Positions 6,676 to 14,477 of a stretch of 64,000 nt of DNA are shown here, piece by piece. The stretch covers positions 2,407,001-2,471,000 of the forward strand of contig NZ_CP049744.1 of the NCBI RefSeq assembly GCF_000760935.2. The letters run 5' to 3'. The notes under the pieces were generated by a model. It was not told where the DNA came from and ran no database searches. It worked only from the letters and a program-made list of their open reading frames with translations. The DNA is from Rhodococcoides fascians A25f. Lineage in GTDB: Bacteria; Actinomycetota; Actinomycetes; Mycobacteriales; Mycobacteriaceae. The position numbers were made by a program, and so were the translations under genes. Within the stretch, counting starts at the first letter, position 1; each line of letters starts with the position of its first letter.

Positions 6676-7479
6676 GTGCCTACCCTCGATCTCACAGCCT
6701 CGTGGCCCGTCGATCATGTTAGTGCCGCAGTCGTCACCGACTCCGGTGTTCGGGAGGAAGTCGGCGACGCCGACAGTGTCTACGAACTCGCCTCGGTGAC
6801 CAAGCTGCTCAGTGCGTACGCGGTCCTCGTTGCCGTCGAGGAAGGCGCGGTGGAACTCGATCAGCCCGCAGGGCCGGAGGGTTCGACGGTGCGTCATCTG
6901 CTGGCACACGCGTCGGGGTTGGCGTTCGGCGACCGCACAGTCCAGGCACCGGCCGGCACCAAACGGATCTATTCGAGTGCCGGGTTCGAGGTGTTGGCCG
7001 AGCTGATCGAAGCCGAATCAGGCATCGCCTTCCCCGACTACTTGGACGAGGCCGTGTGCACGCCGCTGCAGATGACGAACACGTCGCTGCCGGGGTCGGC
7101 CGGTCACGGCGGCCGCTCCACACTCGCCGATCTGACGAGGTTCGCGACCGAGTTGCTCGCGCCGACGCTCCTGGCGTCGCAGACACTGGCGTCGGCGACA
7201 GAGGTGCAGTTTCCCGGTCTCAACGGAATCGTGCCCGGCTACGGATCACACAAGCCCTGCGACTGGGGGCTCGGGTTCGAGCTGCGCGGTGAGAAGACCC
7301 CGCACTGGACCGGCAGCAACAACTCGCCGTCCACGTTCGGTCACTTCGGGCAGGCCGGAACGTTCCTGTGGGTGGATCCCGCAGTATGCACTGCATGCGT
7401 GGTGTTGACCGACAGGGCGTTCGGAGACTGGGCCAAACCGCTGTGGCCGGAGCTGTCCGACGCAGTGCTGGCAGGGTGA
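6676..7479 (+). CDS. serine hydrolase of the beta-lactamase/PBP-like family
   Basis: The product has 267 aa. S40-x-x-K43 (A-S-V-T-K) is the nucleophile motif of class C beta-lactamases and DD-peptidases. Y99-S-S101 is the second motif, and G-H-F-G-Q-A-G near residue 220 stands for the H/K-x-G box. No signal peptide is visible, so a cytoplasmic esterase or peptidase role is more likely than antibiotic resistance. The GTG start lies about 9 bases after a TAGGCT box, so the mRNA may be leaderless. It is divergent from the molybdoenzyme gene with a short shared promoter region. The physiological substrate is unknown. Confidence 0.82.
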   Translation: MPTLDLTASWPVDHVSAAVVTDSGVREEVGDADSVYELASVTKLLSAYAVLVAVEEGAVELDQPAGPEGSTVRHLLAHASGLAFGDRTVQAPAGTKRIYSSAGFEVLAELIEAESGIAFPDYLDEAVCTPLQMTNTSLPGSAGHGGRSTLADLTRFATELLAPTLLASQTLASATEVQFPGLNGIVPGYGSHKPCDWGLGFELRGEKTPHWTGSNNSPSTFGHFGQAGTFLWVDPAVCTACVVLTDRAFGDWAKPLWPELSDAVLAG

Positions 7480-7623
7480 AACTCGGCTGTTCCCAGATTG
7501 CACTGGCGCAACAGGGGCAACTCGGGGCACACTAGTACACACACGCGTTGATTCACTGCAGCCCGCCGAAGCATGTCGAGGTCGTTGGGGAAGACGTCCC
7601 TCGTCGAAGCTGGAGGTAGTGCA

Positions 7624-8136
7624 ATGCGTGGATCGAATCAGTTCGCAGAAGCGACGTCGGGTGTTGTGTACATCCACTCGTCGCCCGCTGCTCTGTGCCC
7701 GCACGTCGAATGGGCGTTGACCGACGCCCTCGATTGCCGTGCGAATTTGAAGTGGTCTGCGCAGCCTGCCTCCGATGGTCAGCTCCGCGCCACCACCGAC
7801 TGGGTGGGCCCGGTCGGTACCGGAGCCAAGCTCGCCGGCATCCTGCGCTCGTGGCAGATGCTGCGGTTCGAGGTGACCGAGGACGCCAGTGAAGGCGTCG
7901 ACGGCGAACGGTTCTCGCACGTACCCGGATTGGGCCTGTGGCGCGGAACGACGAGCGCGAACGGTGACGTGGTACTCGGCGAGATGCGACTGCGCGCCTT
8001 GATGGAAAACAACCAGGGGAATTTCACTGCAGCCGTGGAGCATGCTCTCGGCTCGGACTGGGATGCTGCCCTCGAGCCGTTCCGCACCGGTGGTGCCGGA
8101 GCGGAAGTGACGTGGTTGAGCCGCGACGTCGGTTAG
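7624..8136 (+). CDS. DUF3145 family protein
   Basis: The 170-aa product starts at the ATG preceded by GGAGG. A longer in-frame version to 7573 has no ribosome site. It matches the conserved actinobacterial DUF3145 family as I remember it: G-V-V-Y-I-H-S-S-P-A-A-L-C-P-H-V-E-W near the start, W-S-A-Q-P centrally and a G-x-A-E-V-T-W-L-S end. No catalytic motif is known for the family, and the protein is presumed cytoplasmic. The gene is often found near accD6/FAS-II genes in mycolata, as here. A link to lipid synthesis is only contextual. Confidence 0.82.
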   Translation: MRGSNQFAEATSGVVYIHSSPAALCPHVEWALTDALDCRANLKWSAQPASDGQLRATTDWVGPVGTGAKLAGILRSWQMLRFEVTEDASEGVDGERFSHVPGLGLWRGTTSANGDVVLGEMRLRALMENNQGNFTAAVEHALGSDWDAALEPFRTGGAGAEVTWLSRDVG

Positions 8137-8226
8137 CTGACCGGGTTGCTGGGGCCTGGGTGTCGCGGTAGTTTCGCGGGCGTGCCTGGGTAGGCATGTG
8201 GGAACGACCGTGGAGTGGTGAGTTCG

Positions 8227-8673
8227 ATGCTGTCGACTGGAAAAGTGATTCGATTCGACGAGTTCAAGGGGTACGGATTCGTAGCGCCGGACGAGGGCGG
8301 CGAGGACGTGTTCATTCACGTCAACGATCTGGACTTCGACAAGAGACTGTTGGCACCCGGGGTTCGAGTCGAGTACGTCGCCGTGGAAGGCGACCGAGGC
8401 CTCAAAGCCACTCAGGTACAGATCATCGACGGTCCGGCATCGACCGCGCTGGTCACCCGACGCAAGCCCGACGTGCCGTTCCACGACATTCCGGTCAGCG
8501 AACACCAACAACTCGAAGACGTCATCTGCGACGTGCTGTCCGAAGGGGACTTCACCGCGGAACTGACCGAGGCTCTCCTGACCGCCAACGGCACCTTGTC
8601 GGCCACGCAGATTCTCGACATTCGATCAGCGATTCTGCAACTGGCTCACGATCACAAGTGGATCGAGAGCTGA
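8227..8673 (+). CDS. cold-shock domain protein with C-terminal extension
   Basis: The product has 148 aa. Residues 1-65 are a cold-shock domain: G-K-V-I-R-F-D-E-F-K-G-Y-G-F-V-A-P with the RNP1-like K-G-Y-G-F and RNP2-like V-F-I-H-V motifs. These bind single-stranded RNA or DNA. A second helical part of about 75 residues (H-Q-Q-L-E-D-V-I...L-S-A-T-Q-I-L-D-I-R) is not found in classic 67-aa Csp proteins but is typical of the longer actinobacterial type. The ATG at 8227 is preferred because it opens directly into the domain. GTG codons at 8215 and 8218 are alternatives. The gene is convergent with accD6. Confidence 0.85.
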   Translation: MLSTGKVIRFDEFKGYGFVAPDEGGEDVFIHVNDLDFDKRLLAPGVRVEYVAVEGDRGLKATQVQIIDGPASTALVTRRKPDVPFHDIPVSEHQQLEDVICDVLSEGDFTAELTEALLTANGTLSATQILDIRSAILQLAHDHKWIES

Positions 8674-8705
8674 CTACACGAGGCGGCGGAGAGCCTCCCG
8701 AGTGA

Positions 8706-10139
8706 TCAGAGTGGAATGTTCTTGTGGTTGCCCCGCGCCGCGGGGGCATCCGCGAGTGCTTTCGTGACCGTGCTGCGAGTCTTGCTCGGCTCGATGACCT
8801 CGTCGACGACGCCGATGGCCACTGCGCGCTCGACGCCACCGGCGATGCTCTCGTGTTCGACGGTGAGGCGATCGTGCAGTGCCTCACGCTCTTCGTCGGG
8901 CGCGGCGGCGAGTGCCTTCTTGTGCAGGATGCCGACGGCTGCCTTGGCGCCCATGACGGCGACCTCGGAGCCGGGCCAGGCGTACACGGCAGTGGCACCG
9001 AGTGCGCGAGCGTTCATGGCGATGTACGCACCGCCGTAGATCTTGCGCGTGACCAGGGTGACGCGAGGAACGGTCGCTTCGGCGAAGGCGTGCAACAGCT
9101 TTGCGCCGCGGCGGACGACGCCTTCCCATTCCATGCTGACACCGGGCAGGTATCCGGGAACGTCGACGACCACGATGAGCGGGATGCCGAATGCGTCGCA
9201 CAGGCGCACGAAACGGGCTGCCTTCTCTGCACTTTCGGAGTTGAGGCAGCCGCCGAGGCGAATGGGATTGTTGGCGATGACGCCGACGGTGCGGCCGCTG
9301 ATGCGTCCGAGACCGATGACGATGCTGCGGGCCCAGCCGCCCTGGAACTCCTCGAAGGTCGATTCGCCTTCGACGTTGTCGAGCAGCTCGTGGACGATCG
9401 GGTGCACATCGTATGCGCGACGGTTGGATTCGGGCATCAGAGCCCGGAGATCGGTGTCGCCGTGCTCGGCGGCGGCGATGTCGAATTCGCCCTGCTCGCA
9501 GAACATGGACACCAGACGGCGGGCGCGGGTGAACGCGTCCATCTCGCTGTCGGCGACGATGTGGCAGACACCGGACTTCTTGTGGTGTGTGTCGGGGCCA
9601 CCGAGCGAGGCCATGTCGACCTGCTCGCCGGTGACGCTGCGGACGACGTCGGGACCGGTGACGAACACGCGTCCCTCGGGAGCCATGATGACGACGTCGG
9701 TCAACGCAGGACCGTAGGCGGCGCCGCCGGCCGCGAAGCCGAGGACGACGGAAATCTGGGGGACGAGGCCGGATGCTCGAACCATGGCCTCGAAGACGAG
9801 TCCTACGGCATGGAGAGCTTCGACGCCCTCGGCCAGGCGAGCGCCACCGGAGTGCCACACGCCGACGAGCGGAGCGCGCTGTTCGATGGCGGTATCGATG
9901 GCGGCGACGATGTGCTTGCAGCCGTCGACGCCCATGGCACCGCCCATTACGGTGGCGTCGGAGCAATACGCGATGGTGTGGACTCCGTCGATCTCACCGG
10001 AGGCCGCGAGAATGCCGGACTTGTCCCGATCGTGCAGGGGCACAGTGGTTCCGGTGTCGAATAGGTTCTCGAGGCGGGCGAGTGGATCGCGGGGATCGGT
10101 AGAAGTACCGGATCGAGTGACGGGAGCCAGAATTGTCAT
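8706..10139 (-). CDS. accD6: acyl-CoA carboxylase carboxyltransferase beta subunit AccD6
   Basis: The 477-aa biotin-dependent carboxyltransferase transfers carboxyl from biotin on the AccA3 subunit to acetyl-CoA (and propionyl-CoA), supplying malonyl-CoA to the FAS-II genes beside it. The two crotonase-like halves are visible. The N half has G-A-R-L-A-E-G-V and G-F-A-A-G-G-A-A-Y. The C half has N-N-P-I-R-L-G-G, V-D-V-P-G-Y-L-P-G and K-I-Y-G-G-A-Y-I-A-M. Length fits mycobacterial AccD6 (about 473 aa). It is last in the fabD-acpM-kasA-accD6 order. Two hairpins separate it from kasA, so its expression may be partly uncoupled. Confidence 0.93.
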   Translation of the reverse strand: MTILAPVTRSGTSTDPRDPLARLENLFDTGTTVPLHDRDKSGILAASGEIDGVHTIAYCSDATVMGGAMGVDGCKHIVAAIDTAIEQRAPLVGVWHSGGARLAEGVEALHAVGLVFEAMVRASGLVPQISVVLGFAAGGAAYGPALTDVVIMAPEGRVFVTGPDVVRSVTGEQVDMASLGGPDTHHKKSGVCHIVADSEMDAFTRARRLVSMFCEQGEFDIAAAEHGDTDLRALMPESNRRAYDVHPIVHELLDNVEGESTFEEFQGGWARSIVIGLGRISGRTVGVIANNPIRLGGCLNSESAEKAARFVRLCDAFGIPLIVVVDVPGYLPGVSMEWEGVVRRGAKLLHAFAEATVPRVTLVTRKIYGGAYIAMNARALGATAVYAWPGSEVAVMGAKAAVGILHKKALAAAPDEEREALHDRLTVEHESIAGGVERAVAIGVVDEVIEPSKTRSTVTKALADAPAARGNHKNIPL

Positions 10140-10186
10140 CGCTTGTCCTTCTTCAGGGCCCCCGTGGGGGCGAGGCCCGAACCGGG

Positions 10187-10216
10187 GCCGTTCACGAGGA
10201 ACGGTCCCCGGTTCGG
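10187..10216. terminator. strong hairpin between kasA and accD6
   Basis: CCGAACCGGGG-CCGTTC pairs with GAACGG-T-CCCCGGTTCGG around a 5-base loop. This gives a 17-bp stem with one bulged base. No T-run follows on either strand. It may be an attenuator or an mRNA-stabilising or processing element within the FAS-II operon rather than a true terminator, because accD6 is expected to be expressed with kasA. Confidence 0.5.
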
Positions 10217-10242
10217 ATCATGCACTGCGAGAGCGGGATTCG

Positions 10243-10265
10243 CTGAGTCGAAACGATCGACTCAG
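10243..10265. other. second hairpin directly after kasA
   Basis: CTGAGTCG (10243-10250) and CGACTCAG (10258-10265) form a perfect 8-bp stem with a 7-base loop, beginning 5 bases after the kasA stop. With the larger hairpin it makes a structured 130-base intergenic segment in an otherwise tight operon. A role in RNA processing or partial termination is inferred. Confidence 0.4.
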
Positions 10266-10269
10266 TGCA

Positions 10270-11520
10270 TCACGCCTTTCCGAAGGCGAGCGCTACGTTG
10301 TGCCCACCGAATCCGAACGAGTTGTTGATCGCGTAATCGATCTGTCCGACGCGGGGCTCGCCCTTGACGACGTCGAGATCGATCTCGGGATCCTGATTCT
10401 CCAAATTCAGTGTGGGAGGGATGATTCCCTCACGCACTGCCAGCACCGTCAGAACCGACTCGAGGGCACCGACGGCACCGATCGAGTGGCCGAGAGCGGA
10501 TTTCGGTGCGTACACCGCTGCGTGATTTCCGACGGCCTTGTTGATCGCCAGCGCTTCGGCAGTGTCTCCGATGGGAGTTGCCGTTGCGTGGGCGTTCACG
10601 TGGGTGATGTCGGACTTCTGCAGGCCTGCGGTCTCGATGGCGCGCTGCATCGCACGCGCGGCACCCTTGCCCTCCGGGTCGGGAGCCACGAGGTGGAACC
10701 CGTCGGAGGTGATTCCGGCACCGAGCAGGCGGGCGTGAATCGTTGCGCCGCGAGCCTTGGCATGCTCCTCGGTCTCGATGACCATGAGCGCACCCGCTTC
10801 ACCGAAGACGAAGCCGTCACGATCCTTGTCGAACGGACGTGAGGCACCCTTCGGATTGTCGTTGTTGGTGCTCATCGCCCGCATCATGGAGAAGCTGGCG
10901 ATCGGAACCGCGTCGATGTAACCCTCGACGCCACCGGTGACGACCATGTCCGCGTCGCCCATCACGATCATTCGCCATGCGTGAGCGATGGCTTCCGATC
11001 CCGAGGAGCAGGCCGAGACGGGAGTGATGACGCCGGCCTGCGCTTTGAGTTCGAGTCCGACGACCGCTGCGGGGCCGTTCGGCATGACCATCTGAACGGC
11101 GAGCGGAGACACCTTGCGGTAGCCGCCGGCCTTCATCTTGTCGTTGGCGTCGATCAGAGAATCGCCGCCACCGAGGCCGGTACCGATCGACACGCCGAGG
11201 CGGAGGGGATCGACGTCGGGGGTACCGGCGTTCTTCCACACCTCGCGACCGAGCACGGTGGCCAGCTGCTCCACGTAGCTCAGGCGACGAATCTCGACCC
11301 GTGAGAGCAGGCTCTGCGGGTTCACCGCGAGGTGTCCGCCGATCCGCACGGGCAGGTCGTACTCGGCGACGAAATCGTCTTCCAGAGTTGCAATCCCGCT
11401 GTCGCCGTTCAGCAGACCCTTCCACGTGGCATCGACGTCACCCGCAAGTGACGTGGTCGCAGCGAGGCTGGTGACGACGACACTGGGGAAGCGTCCGCTG
11501 GCGGTGGATGGGTTGGTCAT
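10270..11520 (-). CDS. kasA: beta-ketoacyl-ACP synthase KasA (FAS-II)
   Basis: The 416-aa KAS-II type condensing enzyme elongates acyl-AcpM with malonyl-AcpM, making the long chains of mycolic acids. C171 (V-S-A-C-S-S-G), H311 (N-A-H-A-T-A-T), K340 and H345 ([12 protein letters not shown]) form the catalytic set and fall at the same positions as in M. tuberculosis KasA from memory. The ATG at 11520 aligns with the mycobacterial start. A GTG at 11532 that overlaps the acpM stop (GTGA) could add four residues. No kasB follows, unlike in mycobacteria. This fits the shorter mycolic acids of rhodococci (inference). Confidence 0.95.
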   Translation of the reverse strand: MTNPSTASGRFPSVVVTSLAATTSLAGDVDATWKGLLNGDSGIATLEDDFVAEYDLPVRIGGHLAVNPQSLLSRVEIRRLSYVEQLATVLGREVWKNAGTPDVDPLRLGVSIGTGLGGGDSLIDANDKMKAGGYRKVSPLAVQMVMPNGPAAVVGLELKAQAGVITPVSACSSGSEAIAHAWRMIVMGDADMVVTGGVEGYIDAVPIASFSMMRAMSTNNDNPKGASRPFDKDRDGFVFGEAGALMVIETEEHAKARGATIHARLLGAGITSDGFHLVAPDPEGKGAARAMQRAIETAGLQKSDITHVNAHATATPIGDTAEALAINKAVGNHAAVYAPKSALGHSIGAVGALESVLTVLAVREGIIPPTLNLENQDPEIDLDVVKGEPRVGQIDYAINNSFGFGGHNVALAFGKA

Positions 11521-11528
11521 GGGCCCTG

Positions 11529-11831
11529 TCACTCGCTCGCGGAGTCGTCGAGCTTGGCCTTGATAGCTTCTGCGGCTTCGGGGTTCTCCGCTTCGAGCTT
11601 CTGGATGTAGTTGACGGCGTCACCGACGGTGCGCAGACCTGCGAGGTCCTCGTCGGGGATCTTCACGCCGTACTTGTCCTCGGTCTGCACTGCGATCTCG
11701 ACCATGGAGAGCGAGTCGATGTCGAGGTCGTCCACGAAGGACTTCTCGATGGTCACCTCGGACGGTTCGATGCCCGTGACCTCTTCGATGATCTCTGCAA
11801 GTCCGGCGATGAGGTCTTCCTGGCTGGCCAC
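11529..11831 (-). CDS. acpM: meromycolate extension acyl carrier protein AcpM
   Basis: The 100-aa carrier protein holds growing acyl chains for KasA. S40 in [12 protein letters not shown] is the 4'-phosphopantetheine site. The core is nearly identical to mycobacterial AcpM ([16 protein letters not shown]). The C-terminal tail ([15 protein letters not shown]) is shorter than the mycobacterial one. The GTG at 11831 is chosen because it starts where AcpM homologues start, with AAGGGA upstream. ATGs at 11873 and 11906 would add unrelated residues. It lies 127 bases after fabD and is coupled to kasA. Confidence 0.93.
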   Translation of the reverse strand: MASQEDLIAGLAEIIEEVTGIEPSEVTIEKSFVDDLDIDSLSMVEIAVQTEDKYGVKIPDEDLAGLRTVGDAVNYIQKLEAENPEAAEAIKAKLDDSASE

Positions 11832-11958
11832 TGTTGTGGGTCCCTTCTCTTCTGTGTCGAACGCCGAAGTCATGTGCTTCGAGACGCGGTTGTGCATTTC
11901 TGCCACTCGGGGAGTGGAAGTAGATCCGCAGTGCTGAGACTGCGGTGTGGTTACCGAG

Positions 11959-12867
11959 CTATCCGAGCTCGGCCAGTGCGGAAATGTCCGCCGGTGTCTT
12001 CAGGCCGAGGTTGGCGACGCCGCGCAGTTCACGCTTGGCGATGCCGACCAGTGCGCCTGCCGGGGGCAGTTCCACAAGTCCGGTGACCTGCGCGGTGCGC
12101 AGGTAGGCGTTGCACAGATCCCACCGCACGGGGCGAGTGACCTGAGCGGCGAGTTTGTTCAGTGCGTCGGCACCCGAGGTGACCGGCTGACCGTCCGAGT
12201 TGGACAGCAGCGTCCGCGACGGCTCCGATGGCGTGATGGCAGCAGCGGCCGCGGCAACGGTGTCGCCCGCCGACGCCATGTATTTGGTGTGGAACGCGCC
12301 TGCGACCGGCAGTGCGCGAACCCGGGCCTTCTCGGGCGCGCTCTCGGCCAGCTCGGCGAGCTTGGTCAGCAGTCCGGCTGCGACGATCTGTCCGGCGGCG
12401 TTGACATTGGCCGGGGCGAGGTCGAGTTCTTCGAGTCGGGCGAGCACGGCGGCCTCGTCGCCGCCCAGGACGGCAGACATGCCGGTCGGTTCGAGCGCAC
12501 AGGCCTTGGCCATAGCAGCGCCACGGACCGCGGCGAGGGAGACTGCGTCGTCGGAGGAGATGACGCCGGCGATGGCCGCGGCAGCAAGCTCGCCCACGGA
12601 GTGTCCGGCGATGACGGCATCCTCGGGGAACAGGCCGCGGGCTGCGATCTCCTCGAAAGCGAGCAAAGCGGACGCCACGACCAGCGGCTGTGTCACCGCG
12701 GTATCGGTGATCTCCTCGGCTGTGGCCGTGGTGCCGAGGCGAACGAGGTCCAGGCCGGAAGCCTTCGACCACAGTGCGAGGCGGTCTGCCGCACCCGGCA
12801 ATTCGAGCCAAGGCAGCAGCATGCCGGGAGTCTGGGAGCCCTGACCGGGCGCAAGCAACGCAATCAC
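11959..12867 (-). CDS. fabD: malonyl-CoA:ACP transacylase FabD
   Basis: The 302-aa enzyme moves malonyl from CoA to AcpM for FAS-II. Its start motif, I-A-L-L-A-P-G-Q-G-S-Q, is the conserved N-terminus, which fixes the GTG at 12867. The active serine lies in A-G-H-S-V-G-E. The acyl-binding arginine lies in A-V-R-G-A-A-M, and the catalytic histidine in V-A-G-A-F-H-T. The frame stays open far upstream, but that part has no homology and overlaps the regulator gene. It is first of the fabD-acpM-kasA-accD6 run and lies about 65 bases downstream of a perfect palindrome that probably binds the MabR-type regulator. Confidence 0.95.
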   Translation of the reverse strand: MIALLAPGQGSQTPGMLLPWLELPGAADRLALWSKASGLDLVRLGTTATAEEITDTAVTQPLVVASALLAFEEIAARGLFPEDAVIAGHSVGELAAAAIAGVISSDDAVSLAAVRGAAMAKACALEPTGMSAVLGGDEAAVLARLEELDLAPANVNAAGQIVAAGLLTKLAELAESAPEKARVRALPVAGAFHTKYMASAGDTVAAAAAAITPSEPSRTLLSNSDGQPVTSGADALNKLAAQVTRPVRWDLCNAYLRTAQVTGLVELPPAGALVGIAKRELRGVANLGLKTPADISALAELG

Positions 12868-12930
12868 AGGGTTAAGAGAACACTGTCGGGGCCCGTCTGA
12901 GTGATGTCGCGCTCGATGAACTCTCGACAA

Positions 12931-12957
12931 GCAATTTGTGGGAACCCTACAAATTGC
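12931..12957. promoter_or_regulatory. candidate MabR/FasR operator upstream of fabD
   Basis: GCAATTTGT-N9-ACAAATTGC is a perfect inverted repeat with 9-bp arms lying between the regulator gene and fabD. Its inner TTTGT-N9-ACAAA matches the operator form I remember for mycobacterial MabR, which controls the same operon. Location, symmetry and the adjacent regulator agree. The exact published consensus could not be checked here. Confidence 0.7.
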
Positions 12958-12995
12958 CTCGTGGGGATCCGCCATCGCCGGAGGGTGGTTGCTCG

Positions 12996-14390
12996 TTACG
13001 TGACTACTTCTCCGAATGTGACCTGTGTGACAAATGGGGCAGGATGGGGCGGTTCGTGATGGGTTCGAGCCAACCTTCCTACTGTTGCTGCAACTCGGAG
13101 CACGTACGCATCGCGCGGGTTGGTGGGATCGCGCCCGGTTACCTCGGCAATGCGCTTGAGGCGATAACGGACGGTATTTGGATGAACAAACAGCTGCCGT
13201 GCGCAGGTTTCGACGGCGCCGCCGCAGTCCAGATAGGCGTCGAGCGTGTCGGCCAATCCGGAACCCGCCGCAGCCAACGGAACGACCACATGATCGTTCA
13301 GCGCCGATATCGCCGCACCGTCGTTCAGCAGCGCACGCTCGGGTAGCAGCTCGCCCGCATGCACCGGACGCGGTGCGCCTCGCCAACCAGCCACGGCCTG
13401 CATCCCGGCGAACGCCTCGAGGGCGCTCGAGTGCGCCGCTCCCAGAGTGCGGGTGGTGGGACCGATGACGACGGGCCCGTCGGAGAAGTTCTGCAGCATG
13501 TCGTCGATGAATGCGTGGTGGGCAGACGAATCGGTGATCTGGCCGCTGACCACCATGACCAACCGCGTCCCCTGAACAACGGCCAGTGCTGCGCGCCCGT
13601 GCTTCTGCGCCACCGCGTGCACGGTTCCGACGACGGACACACCCCGATCGTCCGGGGGAGTGCCGACCAGCACAGTGGCGGGCGCGGTGGCGTCCCAGTT
13701 CAACGTGGCGGCGCGGGACAGCATGTCCGAGCCGGTGTCTCCGCGCACGACGGCGTCGACCACGAGGGCTTCGAGGCGGGTGTCCCAGGCTCCACGGGAC
13801 TCGGCGGCGCTGGCGTAGACCGATGCGGCCGCGAAGCCGAGCTCGCGTCCGTACCGCAACACGGCCTCGGTCAGGGCCACCAACTGCTGATCGTTGCGTG
13901 CCAGAGCCGGAAGCCACTGCTCGAAGAACTCCATCGCCACGCGGACCATGTCGACCGTCTGGCGCAGAGTGAGGCGTCGGGCGAGGTCTTGGGGGATGAC
14001 CTGAAAGGCATCGAGAGAGAAGCGAATGTCGCTGTGGGGATTCTTCAGCCACTCGAGAAAGTTGTCGACGGCTGTCTGAATCAACAACTGCACGCTCGCG
14101 CGTTGGGCCGCGTCCAGATCGCCGAAGAACGGCAGCTGGCCCTGCATCGTCGTCACGGCCTCGGTCGAGAGTCGGCCGGAGAACTGTTTGACCCGTCGCA
14201 GAAGGGCGTCGGGCAGAGGATCGCGCTTCTGGCGGGAGGGTGCAAGTGAGGCGACCGGGAGGTGCACCTCGTTGTCCGACGTCAGGGAATCGCGAGTCAA
14301 CGAATCGCGCAACGCTTCGCGATAGGCGTCGCGTCGGGACACATCGCGTGCGGACGCGCTGCCCGGAGGTTCGGGTTTCGCATCGGACAT
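12996..14390 (-). CDS. mabR: PucR-type transcriptional regulator of FAS-II (MabR/FasR homologue)
   Basis: The product has 464 aa. The middle is a GGDEF-like sensory fold typical of the family. The C-terminal PucR helix-turn-helix (about 385-440) reads C-A-R-Q-L-F-V-H-P-N-T-V-R-Y-R-L-K-R-I-A-E-V-T-G. The same gene stands between aceE and fabD in M. tuberculosis (Rv2242, MabR) and Streptomyces (FasR), where it binds the FAS-II promoter and responds to long-chain acyl-CoA. Here all neighbours and orientation are the same, and a palindrome lies just after it in front of fabD. The N-terminal 50 residues are charged and less conserved. Confidence 0.92.
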   Translation of the reverse strand: MSDAKPEPPGSASARDVSRRDAYREALRDSLTRDSLTSDNEVHLPVASLAPSRQKRDPLPDALLRRVKQFSGRLSTEAVTTMQGQLPFFGDLDAAQRASVQLLIQTAVDNFLEWLKNPHSDIRFSLDAFQVIPQDLARRLTLRQTVDMVRVAMEFFEQWLPALARNDQQLVALTEAVLRYGRELGFAAASVYASAAESRGAWDTRLEALVVDAVVRGDTGSDMLSRAATLNWDATAPATVLVGTPPDDRGVSVVGTVHAVAQKHGRAALAVVQGTRLVMVVSGQITDSSAHHAFIDDMLQNFSDGPVVIGPTTRTLGAAHSSALEAFAGMQAVAGWRGAPRPVHAGELLPERALLNDGAAISALNDHVVVPLAAAGSGLADTLDAYLDCGGAVETCARQLFVHPNTVRYRLKRIAEVTGRDPTNPRDAYVLRVAATVGRLARTHHEPPHPAPFVTQVTFGEVVT

Positions 14391-14477
14391 AGGGAGAACC
14401 TACGCCCGACCCCCGCCCCTATCGCGACGGACATGCTTCGCGACGTGGGACGGGGGTCGGCCGAACAGGCGTGGAAC

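Noticed and set aside
6676..7479. Beta-lactamase conferring drug resistance
   Set aside because: The S-x-x-K and Y-S-S motifs are present but there is no export signal, so resistance is not supported.
11959..14052. A 697-codon frame continuous with fabD through the regulator gene
   Set aside because: Only the part from 12867 down is FabD-like. The upstream part lies out of frame over the conserved MabR-type gene and has arginine/proline-rich shadow composition.
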